Assembly: GCA_023439185.1 (NCBI GenBank)
Contig: JAEXOR010000041.1
Span: 1 to 64,000 of the forward strand
Source: Bacillota bacterium
GTDB lineage: Bacteria; Bacillota; Desulfotomaculia; Desulfotomaculales; Desulfallaceae
Length of the DNA stretch: 64,000 nt
Direction of reading: 5' to 3'
Each line of letters begins with the position of its first letter. Within the stretch, counting starts at the first letter, position 1. The position numbers and the translations under genes were made by a program. The notes beneath the pieces were generated by a model, which did not search any database, was not told the origin of the DNA, and was given only the letters and a program-made list of their open reading frames with translations. Shown here piece by piece: positions 16,174-23,208 of this stretch.

Positions 16174-17027
16174 AAAGTTTGACTCATACATATTTTCCGG
16201 GCACGTCGCTGGAAACCACGGCCCTGCGGGATATCACCCTGTCGGTGGACCGGGGCGAGACTCTGGCCCTGGCGGGCGCCACCGGCAGCGGCAAATCCAC
16301 GTTGGTGCGGCACCTGAACGGCCTGCTGGCACCAACTTCCGGTCGGGTGTTGGTGCTGGACGGCGACCTGGCCGACAAAAATTTCCGCCGTCGCCTGTGG
16401 CGCCGGGTGGGATTGGTGTTTCAGTTTCCCGAACGGCAGATCTTCAGCGGCACAGTTTATGAAGACATCGCCTTCGGACCCCGCAATACCGGCCTGGCCG
16501 GGGCGACCTTACGCGACCGGGTATCCTGGGCGGCGGAGGCGGCCGGCTTACCGGAAGAACTGCTGAATGTTGATCCTGCTGCGTTAAGCGGTGGGATGCG
16601 CCGCCGGGCGGCCATTGCCGGGGTGCTGGCCATGCGCCCGGAAATTTTGATTCTGGATGAACCGGGGGCCGGGCTGGAACCGGCGGCCCGGAAAAACATC
16701 CTGCGGCGGATCAAGGAACTGCAGGCCGGCCACGGTACCACGGTGATCCTGATTACCCATCATCTGGCCGACGCGGCCCTTTACGCCGACCGCCTGGCGC
16801 TGCTGGAAAAGGGGCGCCTCACGGCCATCGGCCCCGTGGCTGAAATTTTAAGCCGGTACGACTTACTTGACGCCGCCGGACTGGAACCGCCCTTTACCGT
16901 GGAGCTGACCCGCCGCCTGGCCGCAGAAGGTGTCATCCTGTCTGAAACCCCGTTAACCCCGGCCTCTGCGGCCAGGCTTTGGTGCCAGGTGTTAAAAGAT
17001 AAAAGTGTTAAAAGTGGTGAACTATAG
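16155..17027 (+). CDS. ecfA2: ECF transporter ATPase EcfA2, with repeat-encoded tail
   Basis: Second ATPase of the ECF module, 290 residues. ATG 16155 gives MPCIEIESLTHTYFPGTSLE and overlaps ecfA1 by 19 bases. Walker A GATGSGKST, Q-loop FQFPERQIFSGTVYEDIAFG, signature ALSGGMRRRAAIAG and Walker B ILILDEPGAGLEP are present. The last 15 residues, WCQVLKDKSVKSGEL, are encoded entirely by the R1 repeat that begins at 16980, and the stop TAG lies in the repeat's central palindrome. The native C-terminus has therefore been replaced or extended by the repeat. Confidence 0.93.
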   Translation: MPCIEIESLTHTYFPGTSLETTALRDITLSVDRGETLALAGATGSGKSTLVRHLNGLLAPTSGRVLVLDGDLADKNFRRRLWRRVGLVFQFPERQIFSGTVYEDIAFGPRNTGLAGATLRDRVSWAAEAAGLPEELLNVDPAALSGGMRRRAAIAGVLAMRPEILILDEPGAGLEPAARKNILRRIKELQAGHGTTVILITHHLADAALYADRLALLEKGRLTAIGPVAEILSRYDLLDAAGLEPPFTVELTRRLAAEGVILSETPLTPASAARLWCQVLKDKSVKSGEL

Positions 17028-17209
17028 TTCGCTACTTTTAATAAAATCAACTTTCAGGAAATTTGTGCTCAATCAGTTTCATCAGCGCGCAAATTTCAGT
17101 ACTTTATTCCTTAGCTTTGGCATAAGTTGGGGACATTTCTCCGAAGGAGATGTGTCCCATAACCGCTAAATGGCCAAATTTAAAAAATAAAGTATAACAC
17201 CTGGCACCA
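16980..17209. repeat. R1 repeat, copy b (composite with an inserted segment)
   Basis: The left half (16980-17054) matches the 90-base R1 element, including the central GAACTATAGTTC at 17019-17030. After AAAATCAACTTT the sequence departs, and the expected right end TAACACCTGGCACCA returns only at 17195-17209. The interior holds a second repeat: GGGGACATTTCTCC and GGAGATGTGTCCC form a small palindrome (about 17130-17158), followed by a 27-base string at 17152-17178 found again at 18915-18941. The left part codes for the end of EcfA2. Confidence 0.85.
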
Positions 17210-17230
17210 CTGTTGGGAGGTACATAACCT

Positions 17231-18019
17231 ATGTTAAGCGGGATCACCATGGGGCAGTATCTGCCCGGCATTTCCCCGGTGCACCGGATGGACCCCCGGG
17301 CCAAGCTGGTCGCTGCCGCCCTGGCGGTGCCGGCGGTGCTGTATTCCGGCTCCTGGCCGACCATTGTCGCCGTAACCGCGTGGCTGGCTGCGGTTGCCTG
17401 GCTAGCCGGGCTGCGCCCCGGCATATACTGGCGCAGTATGAGGCCACTGTGGATACTCCTTTTGCTGAGCTTTGTCATCCAGGCGTTTTTTACCCCGGGC
17501 GAACCGCTGATAAGCATCGGCTCGGTTGATATTTCCGGGTCCGGCCTGCTGCAGGGGGCGCTATTGCTCTGGCGGCTGGGCATTCTGCTGGTGCTGGCCT
17601 CGGTGATTACATTTACCACCACCCCCCTGCAACTGACCGGCGCTTTGGAATGGATATTGTCGCCGCTAACCCGGTTAAGGGTGCCGGTGCGGGAAATGGT
17701 CATGATCATGAACATGGCGCTGCGTTTTGTACCCACTTTGTTTGATGAAGCCAGGCTATTGCTAATGGCGCAGCAATCCCGGGGGGCTGATTTTACCAGC
17801 GGCGGCGTCAGGGAGCGGGTCAGGGGGCTGGCGCCCTTTATGGTGCCGCTGTTGACCAACATATTTCGCCGGGCCGATGAATTGGCCCTGGCCATGGAAC
17901 TGCGCTGTTACCAGGTGGGTGCACCCCGGTCCAGGATGAACGAGCTGCGTTTTGCGGCTGCGGATTACACCGCCGTGGCAGTCACCGCCGCCTTGCTGGC
18001 CCTAGTTTTAGTGATTTAA
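17231..18019 (+). CDS. ecfT: ECF transporter transmembrane subunit EcfT (CbiQ-like)
   Basis: Membrane subunit that couples the two ATPases to the substrate-binding S component; 262 residues with about five to six hydrophobic segments. MGQYLPGISPVHRMDPRAKL near the start is the family's opening. The coupling-helix motifs with the Ala-Arg-Gly core are seen as LLMAQQSRGADF (about 177-188) and RRADELALAMELRCY (about 217-231). ATG 17231 follows GGGAGG at 17215-17220. No S component is encoded nearby, so substrate cannot be inferred. Confidence 0.95.
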   Translation: MLSGITMGQYLPGISPVHRMDPRAKLVAAALAVPAVLYSGSWPTIVAVTAWLAAVAWLAGLRPGIYWRSMRPLWILLLLSFVIQAFFTPGEPLISIGSVDISGSGLLQGALLLWRLGILLVLASVITFTTTPLQLTGALEWILSPLTRLRVPVREMVMIMNMALRFVPTLFDEARLLLMAQQSRGADFTSGGVRERVRGLAPFMVPLLTNIFRRADELALAMELRCYQVGAPRSRMNELRFAAADYTAVAVTAALLALVLVI

Positions 18020-18023
18020 CTTT

Positions 18024-18113
18024 GGTGCCAGGTGTTAAAAGTTAAAAGTGTTAAAAGTGGCGAACTATAGTTCATGACTTTTAACAAAATCAACTTTTAA
18101 CACCTGGCACCAG
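18024..18113. repeat. R1 palindromic repeat, copy c (full, 90 bp)
   Basis: A second full-length 90-base copy, almost identical to copy a. It has the same terminal arms, TGGTGCCAGGTGTTAAAAG and its complement, and the same exact-centre GAACTATAGTTC (18063-18074). It fills the entire ecfT-truA gap, starting four bases after the ecfT stop and ending 14 bases before the truA start. Confidence 0.92.
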
Positions 18114-18127
18114 AGAGGTGGGTTCAA

Positions 18128-18871
18128 TTGCGCAATATCAAGCTTACCGTGGCTTATGACGGCACTAATTATCACGGTTTCCAGGAGCAAAGGGGCACTG
18201 GGCTGTCCACTGTGCAGGAGGAACTGGAAGCATGCCTGGAACGTCTCACCGGCCGCCGGACGCAGATTATCGGCGCGGGCCGCACCGATTCCGGCGTGCA
18301 TGCCCGGGGCCAGGTGGTTAATTTTGACGCCGCGGGCTGGCCCATACCGGTTCAGCGTATCCCCCTGGCGTTAAACGGCATACTGCCGGGTGATATCACT
18401 GTTACCGAAACCGCTGAGGTATCCCGGGACTTTCACGCCCGGTTTTCCGCCCGGGCCAAGACGTACCGTTACAGTATCTGGAACGATAGGATTCCTTCCC
18501 CCTTTCACCGGCTATACAGCACCTTTGTGCCGGTGCCCCTGGACGACGGGGCCATGGCCGCGGCTGCCGCGCTGCTGACTGGCTGCCATGACTTCAAGTG
18601 CTTTCAGGCGACCGGCTCCACTGTCCGGGACACAGTACGCGAAATTTACAGCGCCGAAGTGGGGCGGGAGGGGCCAATGCTCCATTTTGTATTCCGCGGC
18701 AGCGGTTTTTTGTATAATATGGTCCGGATTATGGCCGGCACGCTGGTGCAGGTGGGGATGGGCAAGGCCGAACCGGAGATGGTGAGCAAGGCGCTGGAGT
18801 CCGGGGTTAGGGTCATGGCCGGACCCACCCTGCCGCCCCAGGGCCTGTGCCTTGAGTCTGTGGAATATTGA
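18128..18871 (+). CDS. truA: tRNA pseudouridine(38-40) synthase TruA
   Basis: Makes pseudouridine at positions 38-40 of tRNA anticodon stems. 247 residues. RNIKLTVAYDGTNYHGFQ at the N-terminus, the catalytic Asp in GAGRTDSGVHARGQVV (about residue 58) and FRGSGFLYNMVRIMAGTLV are family signatures. Start TTG 18128 with AGAGGTGGG just upstream, between the R1 repeat and the gene. Confidence 0.96.
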   Translation: MRNIKLTVAYDGTNYHGFQEQRGTGLSTVQEELEACLERLTGRRTQIIGAGRTDSGVHARGQVVNFDAAGWPIPVQRIPLALNGILPGDITVTETAEVSRDFHARFSARAKTYRYSIWNDRIPSPFHRLYSTFVPVPLDDGAMAAAAALLTGCHDFKCFQATGSTVRDTVREIYSAEVGREGPMLHFVFRGSGFLYNMVRIMAGTLVQVGMGKAEPEMVSKALESGVRVMAGPTLPPQGLCLESVEY

Positions 18872-18873
18872 GT

Positions 18874-18973
18874 TGGTGCCGGGTGTTAAAAGTTGAATTT
18901 GTTAAAAGTGAGGTGTGTCCCATAACCGCTAAATGGCCAAAATATAATAAATAAAGTGCAACACCCGGCACCA
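18874..18973. repeat. R1 repeat, copy d (100 bp, hybrid interior)
   Basis: Left end TGGTGCCGGGTGTTAAAAGT and right end TGCAACACCCGGCACCA, so the arm bases have changed together (CAGG to CGGG on the left, CCTGG to CCCGG on the right). The centre lacks GAACTATAGTTC and instead has the 27-base string (18915-18941) shared with copy b. It separates the convergent truA and phosphopantetheinyl transferase genes and marks the left edge of the accessory island. Confidence 0.85.
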
Positions 18974-18977
18974 GGGG

Positions 18978-19661
18978 CTACTTAATTAAATGATTGGCTA
19001 AAACAAAACGGGGCGGGGGATTTCCCTTGCTGCAGGCCGCCAGCTTGTAGCCCTTTTCGAGCTGGTACTGCCGGAAAAAAAATTTTTCCCGCCGCCTGGT
19101 TTTCAACTTGATTTCCCCTTGCTCCCACGCGATGGAAAAGGACGCCGACGGAATCCCCAGGCCTTTTCCCACCGCCTTCATATAGCTTTCCTTCAGGGTC
19201 CACAGTTCATAAAATCCGTCCAGCTGTCTTTCCTTGGGTAGCGCCGTCAAAGCCTCGTACTCGGAAGCGGAAAAAAAACGTTTGCCCAACTGAATATCTA
19301 TGGGTCTCATTTCCTGGACATCAACCCCTGTCTGGAAGCTGTCGATGATGCAGACCACCCACTTCCCGGAATGGGAGAGATTGAAATGAATTCCCTCGCC
19401 GCCGGCAAGAAAGGGTTTTCCACAGGCGTCTCTCGACAAAATCAGTCGTCCGTCCTTCAGACCGGTTCTGTCCCGGAGGACGCTCCTGATTAAAACAGCG
19501 CCCAGCAGCGCTCTTTTCCGGTCGTCCTTCCGCCGGTACTTTTTGATCCTCTTTTGTTCTTCGGCGGGCAGGCAGGCCATCAGTTTTTCAAAGCTATCAG
19601 CCTGCAGAGCCTCTTCCATATTTGCCGCAAATAACTCCGCCACGGCGACACCCCCAATCAC
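18978..19661 (-). CDS. 4'-phosphopantetheinyl transferase, Sfp type
   Basis: Transfers the phosphopantetheine arm of CoA to carrier proteins. 227 residues, the Sfp/Gsp length. Motifs visible: FNLSHSGKWVV (about 116-126), the metal-binding Asp in TGVDVQEMRP (about 134-143) and the core FYELWTLKESYMKAVGKGLG. GTG start at 19661 overlaps the stop of the preceding small gene in a GTGA arrangement, so it is coupled to it. The PfaA-like carrier protein two genes upstream is the obvious substrate (inference). Confidence 0.92.
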   Translation of the reverse strand: MIGGVAVAELFAANMEEALQADSFEKLMACLPAEEQKRIKKYRRKDDRKRALLGAVLIRSVLRDRTGLKDGRLILSRDACGKPFLAGGEGIHFNLSHSGKWVVCIIDSFQTGVDVQEMRPIDIQLGKRFFSASEYEALTALPKERQLDGFYELWTLKESYMKAVGKGLGIPSASFSIAWEQGEIKLKTRRREKFFFRQYQLEKGYKLAACSKGNPPPRFVLANHLIK

Positions 19662-19867
19662 CCCGGACTTTCCAGCACGATCCCGTAGCGCACGATCAGT
19701 ATCCCAACCGCAAATACGGTGCTAAATATTGTTTTATTGACGTCGATTTTATTATAAATGCTCCCGTAAACCACATAGCCGATGGTGACGGCGATAATGA
19801 ACCAGGCGATTGTATGCAGAAGCTTGATCAAAAATAGTTTTTTTCCCGTATTATCCGCCCCTGACAA
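19658..19867 (-). CDS. Small two-helix membrane protein
   Basis: About 69 residues with two hydrophobic segments, roughly IKLLHTIAWFIIAVTIGYVV and a second after the polar DVNKT, TIFSTVFAVGILIVRYGIVL. It overlaps the end of the PfaA-like gene by 40 bases and the start of the transferase by 4, so it belongs to the operon. The proposed TTG start at 19867 has no ribosome site and a start about 12 codons later is possible. I do not recognise the family. Confidence 0.6.
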   Translation of the reverse strand: MSGADNTGKKLFLIKLLHTIAWFIIAVTIGYVVYGSIYNKIDVNKTIFSTVFAVGILIVRYGIVLESPG

Positions 19868-22809
19868 CGGTTAAAAATTTTGCGTGATTGCTGCTGTAAC
19901 ATCCTCCCGGACGGGAGAAAATACATTTCCACCTTTTCTATCCAAGCAAAGCATTCTCCTTTGCCGTTAAAGAACCCGATATCCGCTATAAACCTGCTGT
20001 CGTTTTGCTGCAGGACTGCCAGCCTGCAAACCGCCGTTTCCTCCTTACGTCCGTCCGGCAGCAGGTACAGTCCTCCAATCCGCATGGGCAAAGAAGGCAA
20101 ATCATAATACCGGTACCCCCACAACCGCGCCAGCTGTAGGCCGCCGTCCATCAGCATCGGGGCCGTGACAAATTCCGCCTTCCGGTCCCGGGCCGGGCGG
20201 CGTTTCAGCCTGCCCGCGCCTCCCCCGGCATGAACGGAGTCAAGCGCCTCGAGCACCTGGAAGCTGGGACCATGGAAAAGATACTTGCCGTAAATGTCCT
20301 CACTTTTGATCTCCCACGGGACGGCGTCAGTTGCTGCAAAGTAATTTGCCGCCTCAAGGGATTGTTTCCCCTTGCCCGGCAGCAAAACGCCCGAATAATA
20401 GGGGATGCCCTTTTGATCCTCCAGCTGAAGAGCTAAACGAACCGGAGATTCCTTTCCCGTTCCCGCCTCCGGCAGAATATGGCCCTTGATCGTCCAAGTG
20501 GTCAAAGGCTGTTGTGTCTTGGGAACTCGTATCCCTTTGAGGACCCGTAAATCCGTACAATAATAGTTTTGCACCTCCGGGTACAGGCTTCGGGCAAACC
20601 GGTGAAACCATTCGTGGACCAAAACTATGGGGACCACCCAATGCTCCTGAATTTGATGGTCATTGAGCAACGGGTTCTCCCGGGGATCAACCGGCAGGCG
20701 CATGGAAAAAACGTTTTTTTCCTGTGCAATAAATAATCCGGTCCGGGGGGAAACCATGCCCGCCACAACCTCCACTGCATGGGCATTGCCTTCGCAAACC
20801 TCCCGGGCAAACAGCTCCGCCTCCGTTTCCCTGGGTATAAAGCAAATTCCCCGGGCCTCAAAATGTTTTTTCAGCCCTTCACTCACCATGCCGCCCTCCC
20901 AGGGTCCCCAATTGAATGATTTCACCAGCAGGCTGTCCCTCAGCTTCTTTTGCCGCTGACACACCTTGTTGAGGATTTCACTGGCCATGGCGTAATCACT
21001 TTGACCGGCGTTTCCTTCCCTGGCGACGATGGAGGAAAAGCAGGCCAGCAATTTCAGTTCATCCTTCTCCGTCACCTTCAGCAGAGTCTGCAAGCCTTTA
21101 ACCTTGGTAAAAAAGACCTGTTGAAATTGCCCGTCACCCTTATCCTTGATCCGTCTATCTGTCAGAACTTCCGCGCCGTGGATGATGCCCCGGATGTTTC
21201 CCCAGGCCCGGCGAACCGGCAGCAGAGCCTGTTCTAGCGCTTGCTCGTCCGTAATATCCACCGCCAGGTAACAGGCCTCGGAACCTGCCCGGGTAAGCCG
21301 GAGGATGTTTGCTTTGATTTCACCCGCCGCCAGCAAGTCCCCGGCCTTCTTTTTTAAGGCCAGGGGCGCCGGCGTTTCGCCGGCCCGGGAGGCCTTTGCA
21401 AACAAAAGCCTGATCAGTTCCTTTTCTTCTTTGATCTCTGAATAGGCCTCCGCTTCCTCCGTCAACGGGGTCCTGTCCAGCAGGATAAAACGCAGGGGCT
21501 GCCTCTTGGCCAGGGCCAGCAAAGCATCGGCGGTAACCCCGCGCCCCCCGCCAGATACCAGGACGGTGTCGTGGGGCGCCAGTCCCGGGTGCCGCCTTTC
21601 CTCCCGGACAGCTTGCACCAGGACCGGCGTTATTCTTCTTCCATTCGCGGAATAGCCAATCTCTTTTTCCAGCCCCCCGCAGCAAAGTTCATCCCCTATG
21701 TGTTTCGCCATAGCCTCCGGGGACAGGGCAATATCCATGTCCAATGCTTTGGCATGGGCCTTGGGCCATTCCCGGGCGGCGGTTTTGGCCAGGGCCGCCA
21801 GACCGGCGGACCAAGCCTGATTTCCCGCTCCGCCGGTAAGGCCAAAATCTCCTCCGGTGCTCTGAACGGTGAAAAAGTTTCCCCCTTCCTGCTCCATGCC
21901 TGCCGCTATATTTCTCGCCGTCATAAACGCCGCCTCATTGATGTGGATCACTGTGTCCACCGGAGCTTTTGCGTCCGCCAGCCCCAAATAGATTACATTA
22001 CGGGCAAAGGAGGGGATTTTATCCGCGACAATGGCTTCCATACCCCTTTCCTGCAGCGTTTCCCGCAGCTTTTCAGCCAGGCCGCAGGGGTCGTTATTGA
22101 TATATACCGGAGCGTCCCTCAGCCCCGGCACTTCAAAGCCGGGCAGGGGAACCTGCCGGCAGCGGAGGTAAAAGAGTTCCGGCGGCTTGCCGGCGGGGGG
22201 CTTGATTACCTTCGCTGCTACTTTTTTTTTTGCGTTTTCCTCCAGGAACACGATGATTTCTTTCAGGGTGCGGAGTCTCGCCATGGCGGCGTTGTCGAGG
22301 TCTGGCAGATCGCCCAGCTTTTCCTGGACCGCCGCCAGGATTTCCACCCGCTTGATGGAATCAATCCCCAGTCCCGATTCCAAATCAAGCTCCGGGTCCA
22401 GTATTTCTACCGGATAGCCTGTTTTTTCAGCAACCACCGCCAGCATTATTTCCCCGATGGGCGTGGAAATTTGACTGCCGTCCTCCGACGGGGCTGCCTC
22501 CTCCTTGTTCTCCTGTAACGGCGGCAAAGGAACAGCCGGCGGCAAAATTTCCTCTTCCGGCTGCCCCGCGGGATAACGGGAAAACTCTTGTTTCCATCCT
22601 CCGTCTGCATCGGGAACATGCTCCGCCGCAAAGGATTCCAACAGCTTTTCGGAAGCGTGGAGATAGGTCTGATGACTTTCCGTCAGCGCTTTCTGAAAAG
22701 CCAAGTGGTCCTCCGTGATTTGCTTTTGGATTAAGGCCATGGGGGAGGAGGTTGGTTGTTGTTCTTTGGGGTTCATGACCATTACCTGCCTGTCTGTAGA
22801 TTTATTCAC
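19828..22809 (-). CDS. PfaA-like polyketide/fatty-acid synthase protein: ACP-KR-DH, no KS or AT
   Basis: 993 residues resembling the C-terminal half of PfaA of polyunsaturated fatty-acid synthases. A Gln/His-rich helix (about 24-60) precedes an acyl carrier domain (about 113-192) whose site GLGIDSIKRVEIL, with Ser151, is the Pfa type. A ketoreductase (about 270-690) follows, with nucleotide loop VSGGGRGVTA (418-427) and catalytic FSSIVAREGNAGQSDYAMAS (Ser592/593, Tyr606). The C-terminal hot-dog dehydratase has His718 in NDHQIQEHWVVP, the YLFHGPSFQ strand and the second-site pair Asp888/Gln892 (MDGGLQ). The usual HxxxGxxxxP has Glu for Gly. No ketosynthase or acyltransferase is present or nearby. 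Start GTG 22809; later ATGs (VMVMNPKE) are possible. Confidence 0.88.
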   Translation of the reverse strand: MNKSTDRQVMVMNPKEQQPTSSPMALIQKQITEDHLAFQKALTESHQTYLHASEKLLESFAAEHVPDADGGWKQEFSRYPAGQPEEEILPPAVPLPPLQENKEEAAPSEDGSQISTPIGEIMLAVVAEKTGYPVEILDPELDLESGLGIDSIKRVEILAAVQEKLGDLPDLDNAAMARLRTLKEIIVFLEENAKKKVAAKVIKPPAGKPPELFYLRCRQVPLPGFEVPGLRDAPVYINNDPCGLAEKLRETLQERGMEAIVADKIPSFARNVIYLGLADAKAPVDTVIHINEAAFMTARNIAAGMEQEGGNFFTVQSTGGDFGLTGGAGNQAWSAGLAALAKTAAREWPKAHAKALDMDIALSPEAMAKHIGDELCCGGLEKEIGYSANGRRITPVLVQAVREERRHPGLAPHDTVLVSGGGRGVTADALLALAKRQPLRFILLDRTPLTEEAEAYSEIKEEKELIRLLFAKASRAGETPAPLALKKKAGDLLAAGEIKANILRLTRAGSEACYLAVDITDEQALEQALLPVRRAWGNIRGIIHGAEVLTDRRIKDKGDGQFQQVFFTKVKGLQTLLKVTEKDELKLLACFSSIVAREGNAGQSDYAMASEILNKVCQRQKKLRDSLLVKSFNWGPWEGGMVSEGLKKHFEARGICFIPRETEAELFAREVCEGNAHAVEVVAGMVSPRTGLFIAQEKNVFSMRLPVDPRENPLLNDHQIQEHWVVPIVLVHEWFHRFARSLYPEVQNYYCTDLRVLKGIRVPKTQQPLTTWTIKGHILPEAGTGKESPVRLALQLEDQKGIPYYSGVLLPGKGKQSLEAANYFAATDAVPWEIKSEDIYGKYLFHGPSFQVLEALDSVHAGGGAGRLKRRPARDRKAEFVTAPMLMDGGLQLARLWGYRYYDLPSLPMRIGGLYLLPDGRKEETAVCRLAVLQQNDSRFIADIGFFNGKGECFAWIEKVEMYFLPSGRMLQQQSRKIFNRCQGRIIREKNYF

Positions 22810-22869
22810 TGCTTTTTTTCTGCGCGGAGAGAACTTTAGAATTTATTCATGAATTTAGCGGGTTGGGCT

Positions 22870-23103
22870 TCATCTTTCCAGCATATTGAGGATCTCGTCA
22901 ATGGTAATCTCGCATAAGCCATCCCAGACGAGGGTATTTTTATTTTCCACCTGGACGGCCTTAAATCTGGTTAAGTCCTCCAACCCGCAAAAACGTGAGG
23001 TCTGCAGCCTGGATTTCATATCATAAATGATCTTGTGCCGGTTATTAAGCTCAATCAGCAAAGTATGATTATCCTTTGGTGTGACCTTTACAATTCTGGG
23101 CAC
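22870..23103 (-). CDS. DUF2442-family small protein
   Basis: 77 residues, beginning MPRIVKVTPKDNHTLLIELN with YDMKSRLQTSRFCGLEDLTR and FKAVQVENKNTLVWDGLCEI. This matches the pattern of DUF2442 proteins (NHTL/LxxxFxNG, WDGxxEI), whose function is unknown and which often sit by toxin-like DUF4160 genes; none is seen here. GTG start at 23103 with AAAGGAG nine bases upstream. It lies between the regulator and the PfaA-like gene on the same strand. Confidence 0.75.
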   Translation of the reverse strand: MPRIVKVTPKDNHTLLIELNNRHKIIYDMKSRLQTSRFCGLEDLTRFKAVQVENKNTLVWDGLCEITIDEILNMLER

Positions 23104-23208
23104 TTTTTTCGCTCCTTTCCAACAAAAAAAGAAAAACTCCGACTTATATAAACATAGCAGAGTCTTCCTTGGTTTGCTTATTATCTCAAGCGATACTTTT
23201 TTAAAAAT

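Noticed and set aside
18065..18301. Minus-strand frame ending LWCQVLKVDFVKSHEL over the truA start
   Set aside because: Shadow of truA plus the palindromic repeat; the tail exists because R1 is open on both strands.
15163..18973. Possible CRISPR array because of repeated sequence units
   Set aside because: Spacing is gene-sized, the units are palindromic 90-mers between genes, and there are no cas genes.
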